Shown here one piece after another: positions 54,552-63,406 of a stretch of DNA of 64,000 nt. Positions within the stretch are counted from its first letter, which is position 1, and the number at the start of each line of letters is the position of its first letter. Under the pieces are notes generated by a model, which did no database searches, was not told the DNA's origin, and saw only the letters and a list, made by a program, of their open reading frames with translations. Source of the stretch: Micromonospora endolithica (GTDB lineage Bacteria; Actinomycetota; Actinomycetes; Mycobacteriales; Micromonosporaceae); the NCBI RefSeq assembly GCF_003626595.1, contig NZ_RBAK01000016.1, positions 1 through 64,000 of the forward strand, in the 5' to 3' direction. Position numbers and translations under genes: made by a program.

Positions 54552-55466
54552 TCACCCGGGGCGGGTCGGCAGGGCGTTGGCGACGTCGAGCAGTCCGGCG
54601 TCGACCACCGCCCGGCTCATCGGCCGGGTCAGCTCGGCGAGGCGGGCGCACCCGTCGGCGCCGAGCACCGCGTACGCGGGCGCGGCGAGCCGGTCGGTGG
54701 CCGCCTCGATCCACTCGCGTCGTGCCCGACCCTGGTCGGTGAGGGTCGGCTCGGCACCCTCCACCAGTCCCCGGGCGCGCAACCGCTCGACCGTGTCGGC
54801 CCACTGCTCGGCGGTCCAGCCGCGGGTGCGACGCAGGAACGTGACCGGCACCGCACCGGACGCGGCGTGCAGCACCAGTGCCTCCGTCCCGGTCAACCCG
54901 GCCAGCACCAGCGCGGCGACGTGCCCGTCGCCGCGGAACTCCCGCAGGACCGTCTGGGCCTGCCAGAGGACCAGGTGCGGCTGCTCCGGCCAGGGCAGCG
55001 CGGCGTGGGCGGCGGCCAGCGGCCGTCCCTCGGGGTACCCGGCGGCGGACTCGGCGGCCCGGCGGGCCAGGCCGGCGGCCTCGACCATGTCGGGGCCGTG
55101 CACCGCGTCGCCGAGCGCACGGGTCAGGGCGGCGTCGGCGGCCTCCAGCCGGGCGGCCAGCACGGCGGCCGGGGTGGTCCGCGTCCAGGCGGCCGGCAGC
55201 ACCCGGGCGACGAGGTCCGGGTTGAAGTTGAAGAAGCTGGCGGCGACCGGGGCGGGACCGACCGGCCCCAGTGCGGCGGCGCGGGAGGCGAAGTAGCCGG
55301 CCGGCTCCGGGATGCCGAGGGCGGCGTACCGCTGGTGCGCCTCGGGCACGAAGTAGATCATCGCGTGCAGCGGCTCGGTCACCCGCCAGGCGTGCCGCGC
55401 CGCGGCCGGGTCGAGCGCCGCCGGCTCGGGCCAGTCGGGGACCGTCACGTCCGTCGCGTCCGTCAT
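54552..55466 (-). CDS. SCO6745/SalK-like helix-turn-helix protein
   Basis: Protein of 304 residues found widely in actinomycetes. After an N-terminal ARHAWRVTEPLHAMIYFVPEAH helix it has a GYFASRAAALGPV segment and FFNFNPDLVARVLPAAW, typical of the SCO6745/SalK family, then a winged-helix-like C-terminal part with FLRRTRGWTAEQWADTVERLRARGLV. Family members have no established function; SalK comes from a lantibiotic locus and the name does not imply that role. The ATG at 55466 fits the family start. It is convergent with the ABC-F gene. Confidence 0.8.
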   Translation of the reverse strand: MTDATDVTVPDWPEPAALDPAAARHAWRVTEPLHAMIYFVPEAHQRYAALGIPEPAGYFASRAAALGPVGPAPVAASFFNFNPDLVARVLPAAWTRTTPAAVLAARLEAADAALTRALGDAVHGPDMVEAAGLARRAAESAAGYPEGRPLAAAHAALPWPEQPHLVLWQAQTVLREFRGDGHVAALVLAGLTGTEALVLHAASGAVPVTFLRRTRGWTAEQWADTVERLRARGLVEGAEPTLTDQGRARREWIEAATDRLAAPAYAVLGADGCARLAELTRPMSRAVVDAGLLDVANALPTRPG

Positions 55467-55696
55467 CCCGCCGCCTCTCGTCGAGCACGTTACCGACCGG
55501 TAGCCTCCCATGCCGGGCGGCGGCGTGTCACGCGCCGGCCGGCGGACTGCACCAGCACGGACCGGATCGGGTCGACGGCGAGTCGGTGGATCGGGGTAGC
55601 GTCGGGGACCGTGACCGCATCCAGGATCGCCGTCGCCACCGCGGCCGACCGTCCACCGGTTCCGGGTCACCGGCCGGCCCCGCCGGAGCGCGACAG

Positions 55697-56485
55697 GTGA
55701 GCGCCGACGCGGTGGGTCGGGCCGCGGACCTGCTCCGGCGGGCCCGGCGGGTGGTGGTCTTCACCGGGGCGGGGATGTCCGCCGAGAGCGGCGTGCCGAC
55801 CTTCCGGGACGCGCTGACCGGCCTGTGGCAACGGTACGACGCCCAGACGCTCGCCACCCCGGCGGCCTTCCACGCCGATCCCGACCTGGTGTGGGGCTGG
55901 TACGAGTGGCGACGCGCCGCCGTCCGGCGGGCCCGGCCGAACCCCGGGCATCTCGCCGTGGCCACGATCGAGGCCCGGGTCCCGGACTCCGTCGTGATCA
56001 CCCAGAACGTCGACGACCTGCACGAGCGGGCGGGCTCACCGGCCCCGCTGCACCTGCACGGCAGCCTGTTCGCGCCCCGTTGCGCGTCCTGCGCCCGGTC
56101 CGCCCCGGAGCCGGACGGGCCGCCGGAGGAACCGGCGGACGGCCGACGGACGCCACCGCCCAGGTGCGCGGGGTGCGGGGCGGCCGTCCGCCCGGGCGTG
56201 GTCTGGTTCGGCGAGGCGTTGCCGGGGCAGGCGTTGGAGGCGGCCGTCGAGGCGGCCGCCTCGTGCGACCTGCTGTTGACCGTGGGCACCTCCGGCCTGG
56301 TTTACCCGGCCGCCGAGATTCCGCAGGTGGCGTCCCGGTTCGGTGCCGTGGTGGTCCAGGTCAATCCGCGGGAGACGCCGCTGGACGCGGTGGCCGAGGT
56401 GAACCTGCGCGGCCCGGCCGCCCGGCTGCTGCCCGCCCTGGTCGACGCCACCTGGGACGGGACCGGACCGCAGCCGGCGGACTGA
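55697..56485 (+). CDS. NAD-dependent protein deacylase (sirtuin, Sirt5-like class)
   Basis: Sir2-family enzyme of 262 residues: GAGMSAESGVPTFRD (23-38), TQNVDDLHERAG, catalytic H121 in LHLHGSL and four zinc cysteines (C129, C132, C157, C160) with a Pro-rich insert between the pairs. Y69 and R72 in WGWYEWRR match the Tyr-x-x-Arg pair that accepts succinyl-lysine in Sirt5 and CobB, so desuccinylase activity is predicted beside deacetylation. The GTG at 55697 has GGAG 8 bases upstream. No acyltransferase gene is next to it. Confidence 0.92.
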   Translation: MSADAVGRAADLLRRARRVVVFTGAGMSAESGVPTFRDALTGLWQRYDAQTLATPAAFHADPDLVWGWYEWRRAAVRRARPNPGHLAVATIEARVPDSVVITQNVDDLHERAGSPAPLHLHGSLFAPRCASCARSAPEPDGPPEEPADGRRTPPPRCAGCGAAVRPGVVWFGEALPGQALEAAVEAAASCDLLLTVGTSGLVYPAAEIPQVASRFGAVVVQVNPRETPLDAVAEVNLRGPAARLLPALVDATWDGTGPQPAD

Positions 56486-56534
56486 CCCCGCGCCCGATGC
56501 CCGATCGGGGGCCTGCGGGGGACACAATGTCCCG

Positions 56535-57269
56535 ATGGACGTCGAGGCGGTCACGGCCGAGGCCACCCGGCCGCTGCGGTGGCCGGTGCTGGTGCAGCGG
56601 TGGGAGGACCTGACCTTCCTGCACTGGGCGGTGGACCCGGACGTGGTGGCGCCGCTGCTGCCGCCGGGAACCCGGCCGGACGTGCTGGCCGGCCGGACCT
56701 ACGTGGGTCTGATCGCGTTCCGGATGGTCGGGCTCGGCCCGCTGGCCGGACCGGGTCTGCCCTACCTGGGCACGTTCTGCGAGACGAACGTGCGGCTGTA
56801 CAGCGTGGACACCGCCGGCCGACGGGCGGTGGTGTTCCGGTCCCTGGACGCCGCCCGGCTGCTGCCGGTCCTGGTCGCGCGGGCCAGCCTGCGTCTGCCG
56901 TACCTCTGGTCCCGGATGCGCCTGCGCCGCGACGGCGACGTGCTCACCTACACCAGCCGGCGGCGCTGGCCGGGCCCGCGCGGGGTGGTCGGCGACCTGC
57001 GGGTACGTCTCGGCGACCCGATCGGCGAGCCGACCGCGTTGGAACACTTCCTGACCGCCCGCTGGGGGCTGCACACCCGGGCGTACGGGCGGACCCTGCA
57101 CCTGCCCAACGTCCACCCGCGCTGGCCGTTGCACCGCGCGGAGCTGCTCGGCCTCGACGACGAGTTGATCGCCGCGGCCGGCCTGCCCGCGCCGGAGTCC
57201 GCGCCGGTGAGCGTGCTCTACTCGCCGGGCGTGCCGGTGCGCTTCGGCCCGCCGACCGTCCTGCGCTGA
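56535..57269 (+). CDS. DUF2071 (YqjF-like) protein
   Basis: Protein of 244 residues. The family pattern is clear: WEDLTFLHWAVDPDVVAPLLPPG, GLIAFRMVGLGPLAGPGLPYLGTFCETNVRLY, SLDAARLLPVLVAR and the C-terminal HFLTARWGLHTRAYGRTLHLPNVHPRWPLHRA. Function unknown. The ATG at 56535 may be leaderless, since CACAAT lies six bases upstream. It is downstream of the sirtuin with a 49-base gap, but no functional link is evident. Confidence 0.85.
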   Translation: MDVEAVTAEATRPLRWPVLVQRWEDLTFLHWAVDPDVVAPLLPPGTRPDVLAGRTYVGLIAFRMVGLGPLAGPGLPYLGTFCETNVRLYSVDTAGRRAVVFRSLDAARLLPVLVARASLRLPYLWSRMRLRRDGDVLTYTSRRRWPGPRGVVGDLRVRLGDPIGEPTALEHFLTARWGLHTRAYGRTLHLPNVHPRWPLHRAELLGLDDELIAAAGLPAPESAPVSVLYSPGVPVRFGPPTVLR

Positions 57270-57387
57270 AGCCGCGCCGACCCGCGCGGATCTCCCGGGG
57301 ACTGGTGATTTCGCCGATGCGGTGGTGGAACGACCCGCCGAAGACTGGCGTACGTCGATATGTCCCCACCACCAGGGAGTGCCCGAC

Positions 57388-58284
57388 GTGTCATCAGCCA
57401 CCACCACCCGTACCCGTCCCCTCGCCGGCCGGGTCGCCCGCCTCGCGCTGGCCGCCACACTGTCCGCCACCGCCGCCGTCGCCGCGCCGGCCGCCGCCCA
57501 GGCGGCCAGCCCGTACGAGCGGGGCCCGAACCCGACGGTCGCGCTGCTGGAGGCCAGCCGCGGACCGTTCGCCACCTCGTCGCAGAGCGTCTCCTCGTGG
57601 AGCGTCACCGGCTTCGGCGGCGGCGTCATCTACTACCCGACCACCACCAGCGAGGGCACCTTCGGTGCGGTCGCCATCTCGCCCGGCTACACCGCCTCGT
57701 GGTCCAGCATCAGCTGGCTCGGTCCGCGGCTGGCCTCGCACGGGTTCGTGGTCATCGGCATCGAGACCAACAGCCGGTTCGACCAGCCGGACAGCCGGGG
57801 CCGGCAGCTGCTGGCCGCGCTGGACTACCTGACCGAGCGCAGCTCGGTGCGCGGCCGGATCGACGCCAGCCGGCAGGCCGTGGCCGGTCACTCGATGGGT
57901 GGCGGCGGCAGCCTGGAGGCGGCGTCGTCCCGACCGTCGTTGCAGGCCGCCGTGCCGCTGGCACCGTGGAACCTGGACAAGAGCTGGTCGGAGCTGCGGG
58001 TGCCGACGCTCATCATCGGCGGCGAGTCGGACAGCGTGGCCTCGGTCTCGTCGCACTCGATCCCGTTCTACAACAGCATCCCGGCGTCGGCGGAGAAGGC
58101 GTACCTGGAGTTGAACGGGGCGAGCCACTTCTTCCCGCAGACGACGAACACGCCGACCGCCCGGCAGATGGTCGCGTGGCTGAAGCGCTTCGTCGACGAC
58201 GACACCCGCTACGAGCAGTTCCTCTGCCCGGGTCCGACCGGCTCGGCGATCGAGGAGTACCGCAACACCTGCCCCAGTTCCTGA
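57388..58284 (+). CDS. Secreted polyester hydrolase (cutinase/PET-hydrolase family)
   Basis: Exported alpha/beta hydrolase of 298 residues, very similar along its whole length to Thermobifida cutinases such as TfCut2. A signal peptide probably ends at AQA (39), giving mature ASPYERGPNPT. Catalytic triad S169 (GHSMGG), D215 (GGESDSVA) and H247 (GASHFFP); oxyanion residues Y101 and M170; C280 and C295 form the family's C-terminal disulfide (FLCPGP, RNTCPSS). Residues before the Ser (H) and after the His (F) are of the Thermobifida type, while the ESDSVA loop resembles IsPETase. Actinobacterial members hydrolyse cutin and polyesters including PET. GTG 57388 has AGGGAG 8 bases upstream. Confidence 0.93.
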   Translation: MSSATTTRTRPLAGRVARLALAATLSATAAVAAPAAAQAASPYERGPNPTVALLEASRGPFATSSQSVSSWSVTGFGGGVIYYPTTTSEGTFGAVAISPGYTASWSSISWLGPRLASHGFVVIGIETNSRFDQPDSRGRQLLAALDYLTERSSVRGRIDASRQAVAGHSMGGGGSLEAASSRPSLQAAVPLAPWNLDKSWSELRVPTLIIGGESDSVASVSSHSIPFYNSIPASAEKAYLELNGASHFFPQTTNTPTARQMVAWLKRFVDDDTRYEQFLCPGPTGSAIEEYRNTCPSS

Positions 58285-58293
58285 CCGGGGCCG

Positions 58294-58326
58294 GACGGGG
58301 CGGTCGCCGACGGCGACCGCCCCGTC
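58294..58326 (+). terminator. Terminator after the polyester hydrolase gene
   Basis: A perfect 15-base stem (GACGGGGCGGTCGCC / GGCGACCGCCCCGTC) with loop GAC begins 10 bases after the stop codon. Confidence 0.82.
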
Positions 58327-58396
58327 GCCATGCTGCCGTCGAAGTGCAGAAAGCGACCCCCTCGACGGCGGAACGAGCCGAGGAAACCTCGAAGTA

Positions 58397-58424
58397 TTGA
58401 CGCGGTAACCGAGAAATGTACACT
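58397..58424 (+). promoter_or_regulatory. Promoter of the liv-type operon
   Basis: TTGACG (58397-58402), a 16-base spacer and TACACT (58419-58424) form a good vegetative promoter 40 bases before the first gene. The region is AT-rich compared with its surroundings. Confidence 0.72.
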
Positions 58425-58433
58425 GCGAGTGTA
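58419..58433 (+). promoter_or_regulatory. Palindromic operator over the -10 of the liv promoter
   Basis: TACACT-GCG-AGTGTA is a perfect inverted repeat that includes the -10 hexamer, so a bound protein would block polymerase. The form suits a TetR- or GntR-type repressor. No regulator gene lies next to it in the window. Confidence 0.65.
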
Positions 58434-58464
58434 AATAACACCCGCCACGAGCGAGGGATGGGTG

Positions 58465-59243
<779 letters not shown>

Positions 59244-59247
<4 letters not shown>

Positions 59248-59972
59248 GCGCGGGCGACGACGGGCTGCTGGTCGTCCGCGACCTGGTGGCCGGCTACGGT
59301 GCCGCGCCGGTGCTGCACGCGGTCGACCTCACCGTCCCGGCCGGCACCATCGCCGCCGTGGTCGGCGCCAACGGCGCCGGCAAGACGACCCTGCTGCGCA
59401 CCCTGTCCGGCATGCTGCGCCCGTCCGCCGGCCGGATCCTGCTCGACGGCGAGGACCTGGGCGGCACGCCGGTGGAGCAGCTGGTGCGCCGCGGCATGGC
59501 CCATGTGCCCGAGGGGCGTGGCGTGATCGGCGAGCTGACCGTGGACGAGAACCTGCGCCTGGGTGGCCTGTGGCGGCGCGACCGCGCCGACGCCGGCCGG
59601 GCCCTGGACGAGGTCTACCAGCTCTTCGAGCCGCTGGCCCGACGCCGCCGGCACCACGGCCACCAGCTCTCCGGCGGCGAGCGGCAGATGCTCGCGCTCG
59701 GCCGGGCGTTGATCGGCCGGCCCCGCCTGCTACTGCTCGACGAGCCCTCGCTCGGCCTCGCGCCCCGGGTGGTCGCCCGGACCATGGCCCTGCTGCGGCA
59801 GTTGCGCGACGACACCGGACTGACCGTGCTGCTGGTCGAACAGAACGTCCGCAGCGCGCTCGGGATCGCCGACCAGGGCGTCGTGATGTCCCTCGGCCGG
59901 GTGGTCACCACCCGACCGGCCGCCGAGTTGCGTGACGACGCCGACCTGCGCCACGCCTACCTCGGTTTCTGA
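59244..59972 (+). CDS. livF: Branched-chain amino acid-type ABC transporter ATPase LivF
   Basis: ATPase of 242 residues with canonical motifs: Walker A GANGAGKTT, LivF-type HVPEGRGVIGELTVDENL, signature LSGGERQMLALGRAL, Walker B LLLLDEPSLGLAP and switch His replaced by Gln in LLVEQNVRSAL (normal for LivF). The GTG overlaps the livG stop (GTGA). Confidence 0.92.
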
Positions 59973-59992
59973 CCCACCCCCCGGAGGAGAAC

Positions 59993-60871
59993 TTGGACCG
60001 CTTCGTCTTCCTCACCCTGGACGGCCTGTCCCGGGGAGCGGTCTACGCCGCGTTCGCACTGGCCCTGGTGCTGATCTGGCGGGCCGCCCGGGTCGTCAAC
60101 TTCGCCCAGGGGGCGATGGCGGTCGCCGCGGCGTACGTCGCCTACAGCGTCTCGGCGGCGACCGGCTCGTACTGGCTGGGCTTCCTGGCCGCGCTCGCCG
60201 CCGGCCTGCTGCTGGGCGCGGTCGTGGACCGGGTGGTGATGCGCCACGTCGACCACGCCTCGCCGCTCAACCCGGTGATCGTCGCGCTCGGGCTGGTGCT
60301 GCTGATCCAGGCCGTCCTCGGCATGGTGTACGGCAGCGAGTTCCGGCCCGCCCCGGCGCCCTTCTCGCGCAGCGCGCTGACCGTGGGTGGACTCGCCCTG
60401 CTGTCCCCGTACGACCTGTTCGTCTTCGCCACCGTCGGGGTGGTGGTGGGGGCGCTCGCCTGGGTCTTCGCCCGCACCGCGGTCGGTCTGCGGATGCGCG
60501 CCGCCGCGTTCGCCCCCGAGGTGTCCCGGCTGCTCGGGGTGAACGTGGGCGGCATGCTGACCCTCGGCTGGGCGCTCGCCTCCTCGGTCGGCGCCCTCGC
60601 CGCGATGCTGGTGATCCCCACCGAGCTGGGTCTGCACCCGCACGCGATGGACCTGGTGTTCGTCTCGGCGTTCACCGCGGCCGTCGTCGGCGGGTTGGAC
60701 AGTCCACCGGGCGCGGTGGTCGGCGGGCTGGTGGTCGGCCTGCTGCTGTCCTACGTCAGCGGCTACGCCGGCAGCGACCTCACCCCGCTGGCGGTGCTGG
60801 TCCTGCTGCTGGCGGTGCTGCTGGTCCGTCCCGGCGGCCTGTTCGCCACGGTCGCCGCGAGGCGGGTGTGA
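59993..60871 (+). CDS. livH: Branched-chain amino acid-type ABC transporter permease LivH
   Basis: Permease of 292 residues with about eight membrane segments. The conserved RAARVVNFAQGAMAVAAAY and GGLDSPPGAVVGGLVVG regions identify LivH. The start is the TTG at 59993: GGAGGAGA at 59983-59990 is 2-4 bases upstream, and no other start is near. The stop overlaps the livM start. Confidence 0.9.
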   Translation: MDRFVFLTLDGLSRGAVYAAFALALVLIWRAARVVNFAQGAMAVAAAYVAYSVSAATGSYWLGFLAALAAGLLLGAVVDRVVMRHVDHASPLNPVIVALGLVLLIQAVLGMVYGSEFRPAPAPFSRSALTVGGLALLSPYDLFVFATVGVVVGALAWVFARTAVGLRMRAAAFAPEVSRLLGVNVGGMLTLGWALASSVGALAAMLVIPTELGLHPHAMDLVFVSAFTAAVVGGLDSPPGAVVGGLVVGLLLSYVSGYAGSDLTPLAVLVLLLAVLLVRPGGLFATVAARRV

Positions 60872-61980
60872 GCGCCACCCGGGCGGTCGTGCCGCCCCGC
60901 GCCCGGAGCACCGCGGAGTCCCCGCGTCGCGCGCCGACGCCGCGCGGCGGCACCCTGCTGCGGCACCTCGCCGTGGTACTGGTCGCCGGTCTGCTGCTGC
61001 TCGGGCTGAGCTACGCCGTCGAGCCGTTCCGCAACTTCCAGCTCGCCACCGTGGCGGCGTACCTGTGCGCGACCGCCGGGCTGACCGTGCTCACCGGCCT
61101 CAACGGCCAGCTCTCACTGGGGCACGGGGCGTTGATGGCCACCGGCGCCTACACGCTCGCCCTGACCCAGAACGCCTTCGCCGACGCCGGGCTCACCGGT
61201 GGCTGGCTGCTGCCGGTCTCGCTGGCCGGGGCGCTGCTGGTCACCCTCGCCGTCGGCGCGGTGGTCGGGGTGGCCGCGGCGCGGCTGCGCGGGCCGTACC
61301 TGGCCGGCGTGACCCTGGCGGTGGCCGTCGTGGTGCCGGCGCTGGCGGTCACCTTCGACGGCGTCCTCAACGGCGAGCAGGGGCTGTCGGTGCCGGTGGA
61401 GCCGCCGCCGCTCGCGCTCGGGGCGTACTTCCCGTACGAGCGGTGGCAGCTCTGGATCGCCGCTGGGACCACCCTGCTGGTCCTGCTGCTGCTGGCCAAC
61501 CTGGTCCGCAGCCGGTACGGGCGCACGTTCCGGGCGGTCCGCGACGACGAGGTGGCCGCCCGGCTGGCCGGCATCCACGTCGCGCGTACCCAGGTCCTGG
61601 CCTTCGTGGTCAGCGCCGGCACCGCCGGGCTCGGCGGCGCCCTGCTCGCGGTGCTCGCGCAGAGCGTGTCGCCCGGCGCGTTCTCGCTGACCCTGTCGCT
61701 GTTCCTGCTGATGGCCGTGGTGATCGGCGGCCTGGGCCGGCTCGCCGGCGCCGTCTGGGGCGCGGTGCTGCTGGTCGCGCTGCCCGACCTCAGCCACGCG
61801 CTCACCGAGCTGCTGGCCCTGTCGCCGGCGGCGGCGCAGCGGCTGGAGGGCAACCTCCCGCTGGCGATCTTCGGGATCACCCTCGTCGTCGTCATGATCG
61901 CCGCGCCCGGTGGGGTGCAGGGCCTGCTCACCCGGCTCGGCCGCGCCCTGCTCGCCCGCCGGTCCCGTCGGCGGTCCTGA
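60868..61980 (+). CDS. livM: Branched-chain amino acid-type ABC transporter permease LivM
   Basis: Permease of 370 residues. After a Pro/Arg-rich cytoplasmic N-terminus come about nine membrane segments, the motif GLNGQLSLGHGALMATGAYT, the coupling helix RDDEVAARLAGIHVARTQVLAFVVSAG and GGLGRLAGAVWGAVLL near the C-terminus. The GTG overlaps the livH stop. The binding-protein gene follows after 67 bases. Confidence 0.9.
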   Translation: MSATRAVVPPRARSTAESPRRAPTPRGGTLLRHLAVVLVAGLLLLGLSYAVEPFRNFQLATVAAYLCATAGLTVLTGLNGQLSLGHGALMATGAYTLALTQNAFADAGLTGGWLLPVSLAGALLVTLAVGAVVGVAAARLRGPYLAGVTLAVAVVVPALAVTFDGVLNGEQGLSVPVEPPPLALGAYFPYERWQLWIAAGTTLLVLLLLANLVRSRYGRTFRAVRDDEVAARLAGIHVARTQVLAFVVSAGTAGLGGALLAVLAQSVSPGAFSLTLSLFLLMAVVIGGLGRLAGAVWGAVLLVALPDLSHALTELLALSPAAAQRLEGNLPLAIFGITLVVVMIAAPGGVQGLLTRLGRALLARRSRRRS

Positions 61981-62047
61981 CCCTCCGGTCCGGCTCCGGC
62001 CGGGCGCTCCACCCCACCACACACACTCGACGAAAGGCCGGTGTTCC

Positions 62048-63334
62048 ATGCACCGTACGGCACGAGGCGGTCTCGCGATCGCCACCACCATCGCCCTGCT
62101 CCTGAGCGCCGCCGGCTGCGGTGACGACGGCGGTTCCGGCACCGGGGGCGGATCGGTTCCGGGCGTCACCGACACCGAGATCGTCGTCGGCACCCACATG
62201 CCGCTGACCGGTCCGGCCTCCGCGGGCTACTCGAAGATCGCCCCGGCCACGAAGGCGTACTTCGACCACGTCAACGCCAACGGCGGCGTGCACGGTCGCA
62301 AGATCACCTACAAGGTGATGGACGACGGGTACAACCCGGCGAACACCCAGCAGGTCGTGCGTCAGCTCGTCCTTCAGGACAAGGTGTTCGCGATCCTCAA
62401 CGGCCTCGGCACGCCGACGCACTCGGGCGTGCTGGACTTCCTCAAGAGCAACCGGGTGCCCGACCTGTTCGTGGCCTCGGGCAGCCGCAGTTGGGACCAG
62501 CCCGACAAGTATCCGTCCACGTTCGGCTTCAACCCGGACTACACGGTGGAGGGCAAGATCCTGGCCAACCACGTGAAGACCGCGCTGCCCGGCCAGAAGG
62601 TCTGCTTCCTCGGCCAGGACGACGACTTCGGCCGGGACAGCCTGGCCGGCGTGGAGAAGGTGCTGGGCGCCGGCGGGGTGGCGGTCAAGCAGACGTACGT
62701 CACCAGCAACACCAACGTGGCGCCGCAGATCGGCGCGTTCAAGGCGGCCGGCTGCCAGGTGGTCGTGCTGGCCACGGTGCCCGGCTTCACCGCCCTGTCC
62801 ATCGGCACCGCGGCCCGGCTCGGGTTCAAGCCGCAGTGGGTGGTGTCCAACGTCGGCGCCGACCACCCGACGCTGGCCAAGCAGCTCGGCGAGGCGGCAC
62901 CGCTGCTGGAGGGCATGATCGGCGCCAACTACCTGCCGATGCAGAACGCCACCACCGACCCCTGGATCCAGCTCTTTACGAAGATCAACAAGGAGTTCAA
63001 CGGGGACGCGCCGTTCGACGGCAACACCGTCTACGGCATGGCCGTCGGTTACCTCTTCGTGCAGGTGCTCCTCGCCGCCGGCAAGGACCTCACCCGCGAG
63101 TCGGTGGTGGAGGCGGTCCGCAAGGGTGGCTACCAGGGGCCCGGCCTCGCGCCGCTGCGGTTCTCCGCGACCGACCACTCCGGCTACGGCGGGCAGCGCC
63201 TGAACCGGGTCAGCGGGGGAGTGCAGAGCTACTTCGGACCGACGTACGAGACCGACGAGGGCGACGGCGCGGTACGCGAGTTCACCGCACAGCCGGCCCC
63301 GCCGCCGGCCAACGGCGTACCGACCGCGCCCTGA
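62048..63334 (+). CDS. ABC transporter substrate-binding lipoprotein (LivJ/LivK type)
   Basis: Type I binding protein of 428 residues. A lipoprotein signal ends in LLLSAAGC with C24 as the lipid site, followed by a Gly/Ser linker. IVVGTHMPLTGPASAGYSKIAPATKAYFDHVN and CFLGQDDDFGRDSLAGVEKVL are typical of the family. Ligands include branched-chain amino acids, amides and aromatic acids. A SAGYSKI-type motif is also seen in binders of aromatic or other non-peptide substrates, so the ligand is open. AAAGG lies about 10 bases before the ATG. Confidence 0.9.
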   Translation: MHRTARGGLAIATTIALLLSAAGCGDDGGSGTGGGSVPGVTDTEIVVGTHMPLTGPASAGYSKIAPATKAYFDHVNANGGVHGRKITYKVMDDGYNPANTQQVVRQLVLQDKVFAILNGLGTPTHSGVLDFLKSNRVPDLFVASGSRSWDQPDKYPSTFGFNPDYTVEGKILANHVKTALPGQKVCFLGQDDDFGRDSLAGVEKVLGAGGVAVKQTYVTSNTNVAPQIGAFKAAGCQVVVLATVPGFTALSIGTAARLGFKPQWVVSNVGADHPTLAKQLGEAAPLLEGMIGANYLPMQNATTDPWIQLFTKINKEFNGDAPFDGNTVYGMAVGYLFVQVLLAAGKDLTRESVVEAVRKGGYQGPGLAPLRFSATDHSGYGGQRLNRVSGGVQSYFGPTYETDEGDGAVREFTAQPAPPPANGVPTAP

Positions 63335-63346
63335 CCCACCACAACG

Positions 63347-63388
63347 GGCCGGCCCGGTCGCGGCACGTCGCCGTCGACCGGGCCGGCC
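63347..63388. terminator. Bidirectional terminator
   Basis: GGCCGGCCCGGTCG (63347-63360) and CGACCGGGCCGGCC (63375-63388) form a perfect 14-base stem with a 14-base loop between the convergent binding-protein and thiolase genes. Confidence 0.8.
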
Positions 63389-63406
63389 GGTCCGTGCCGG
63401 TCCTGG

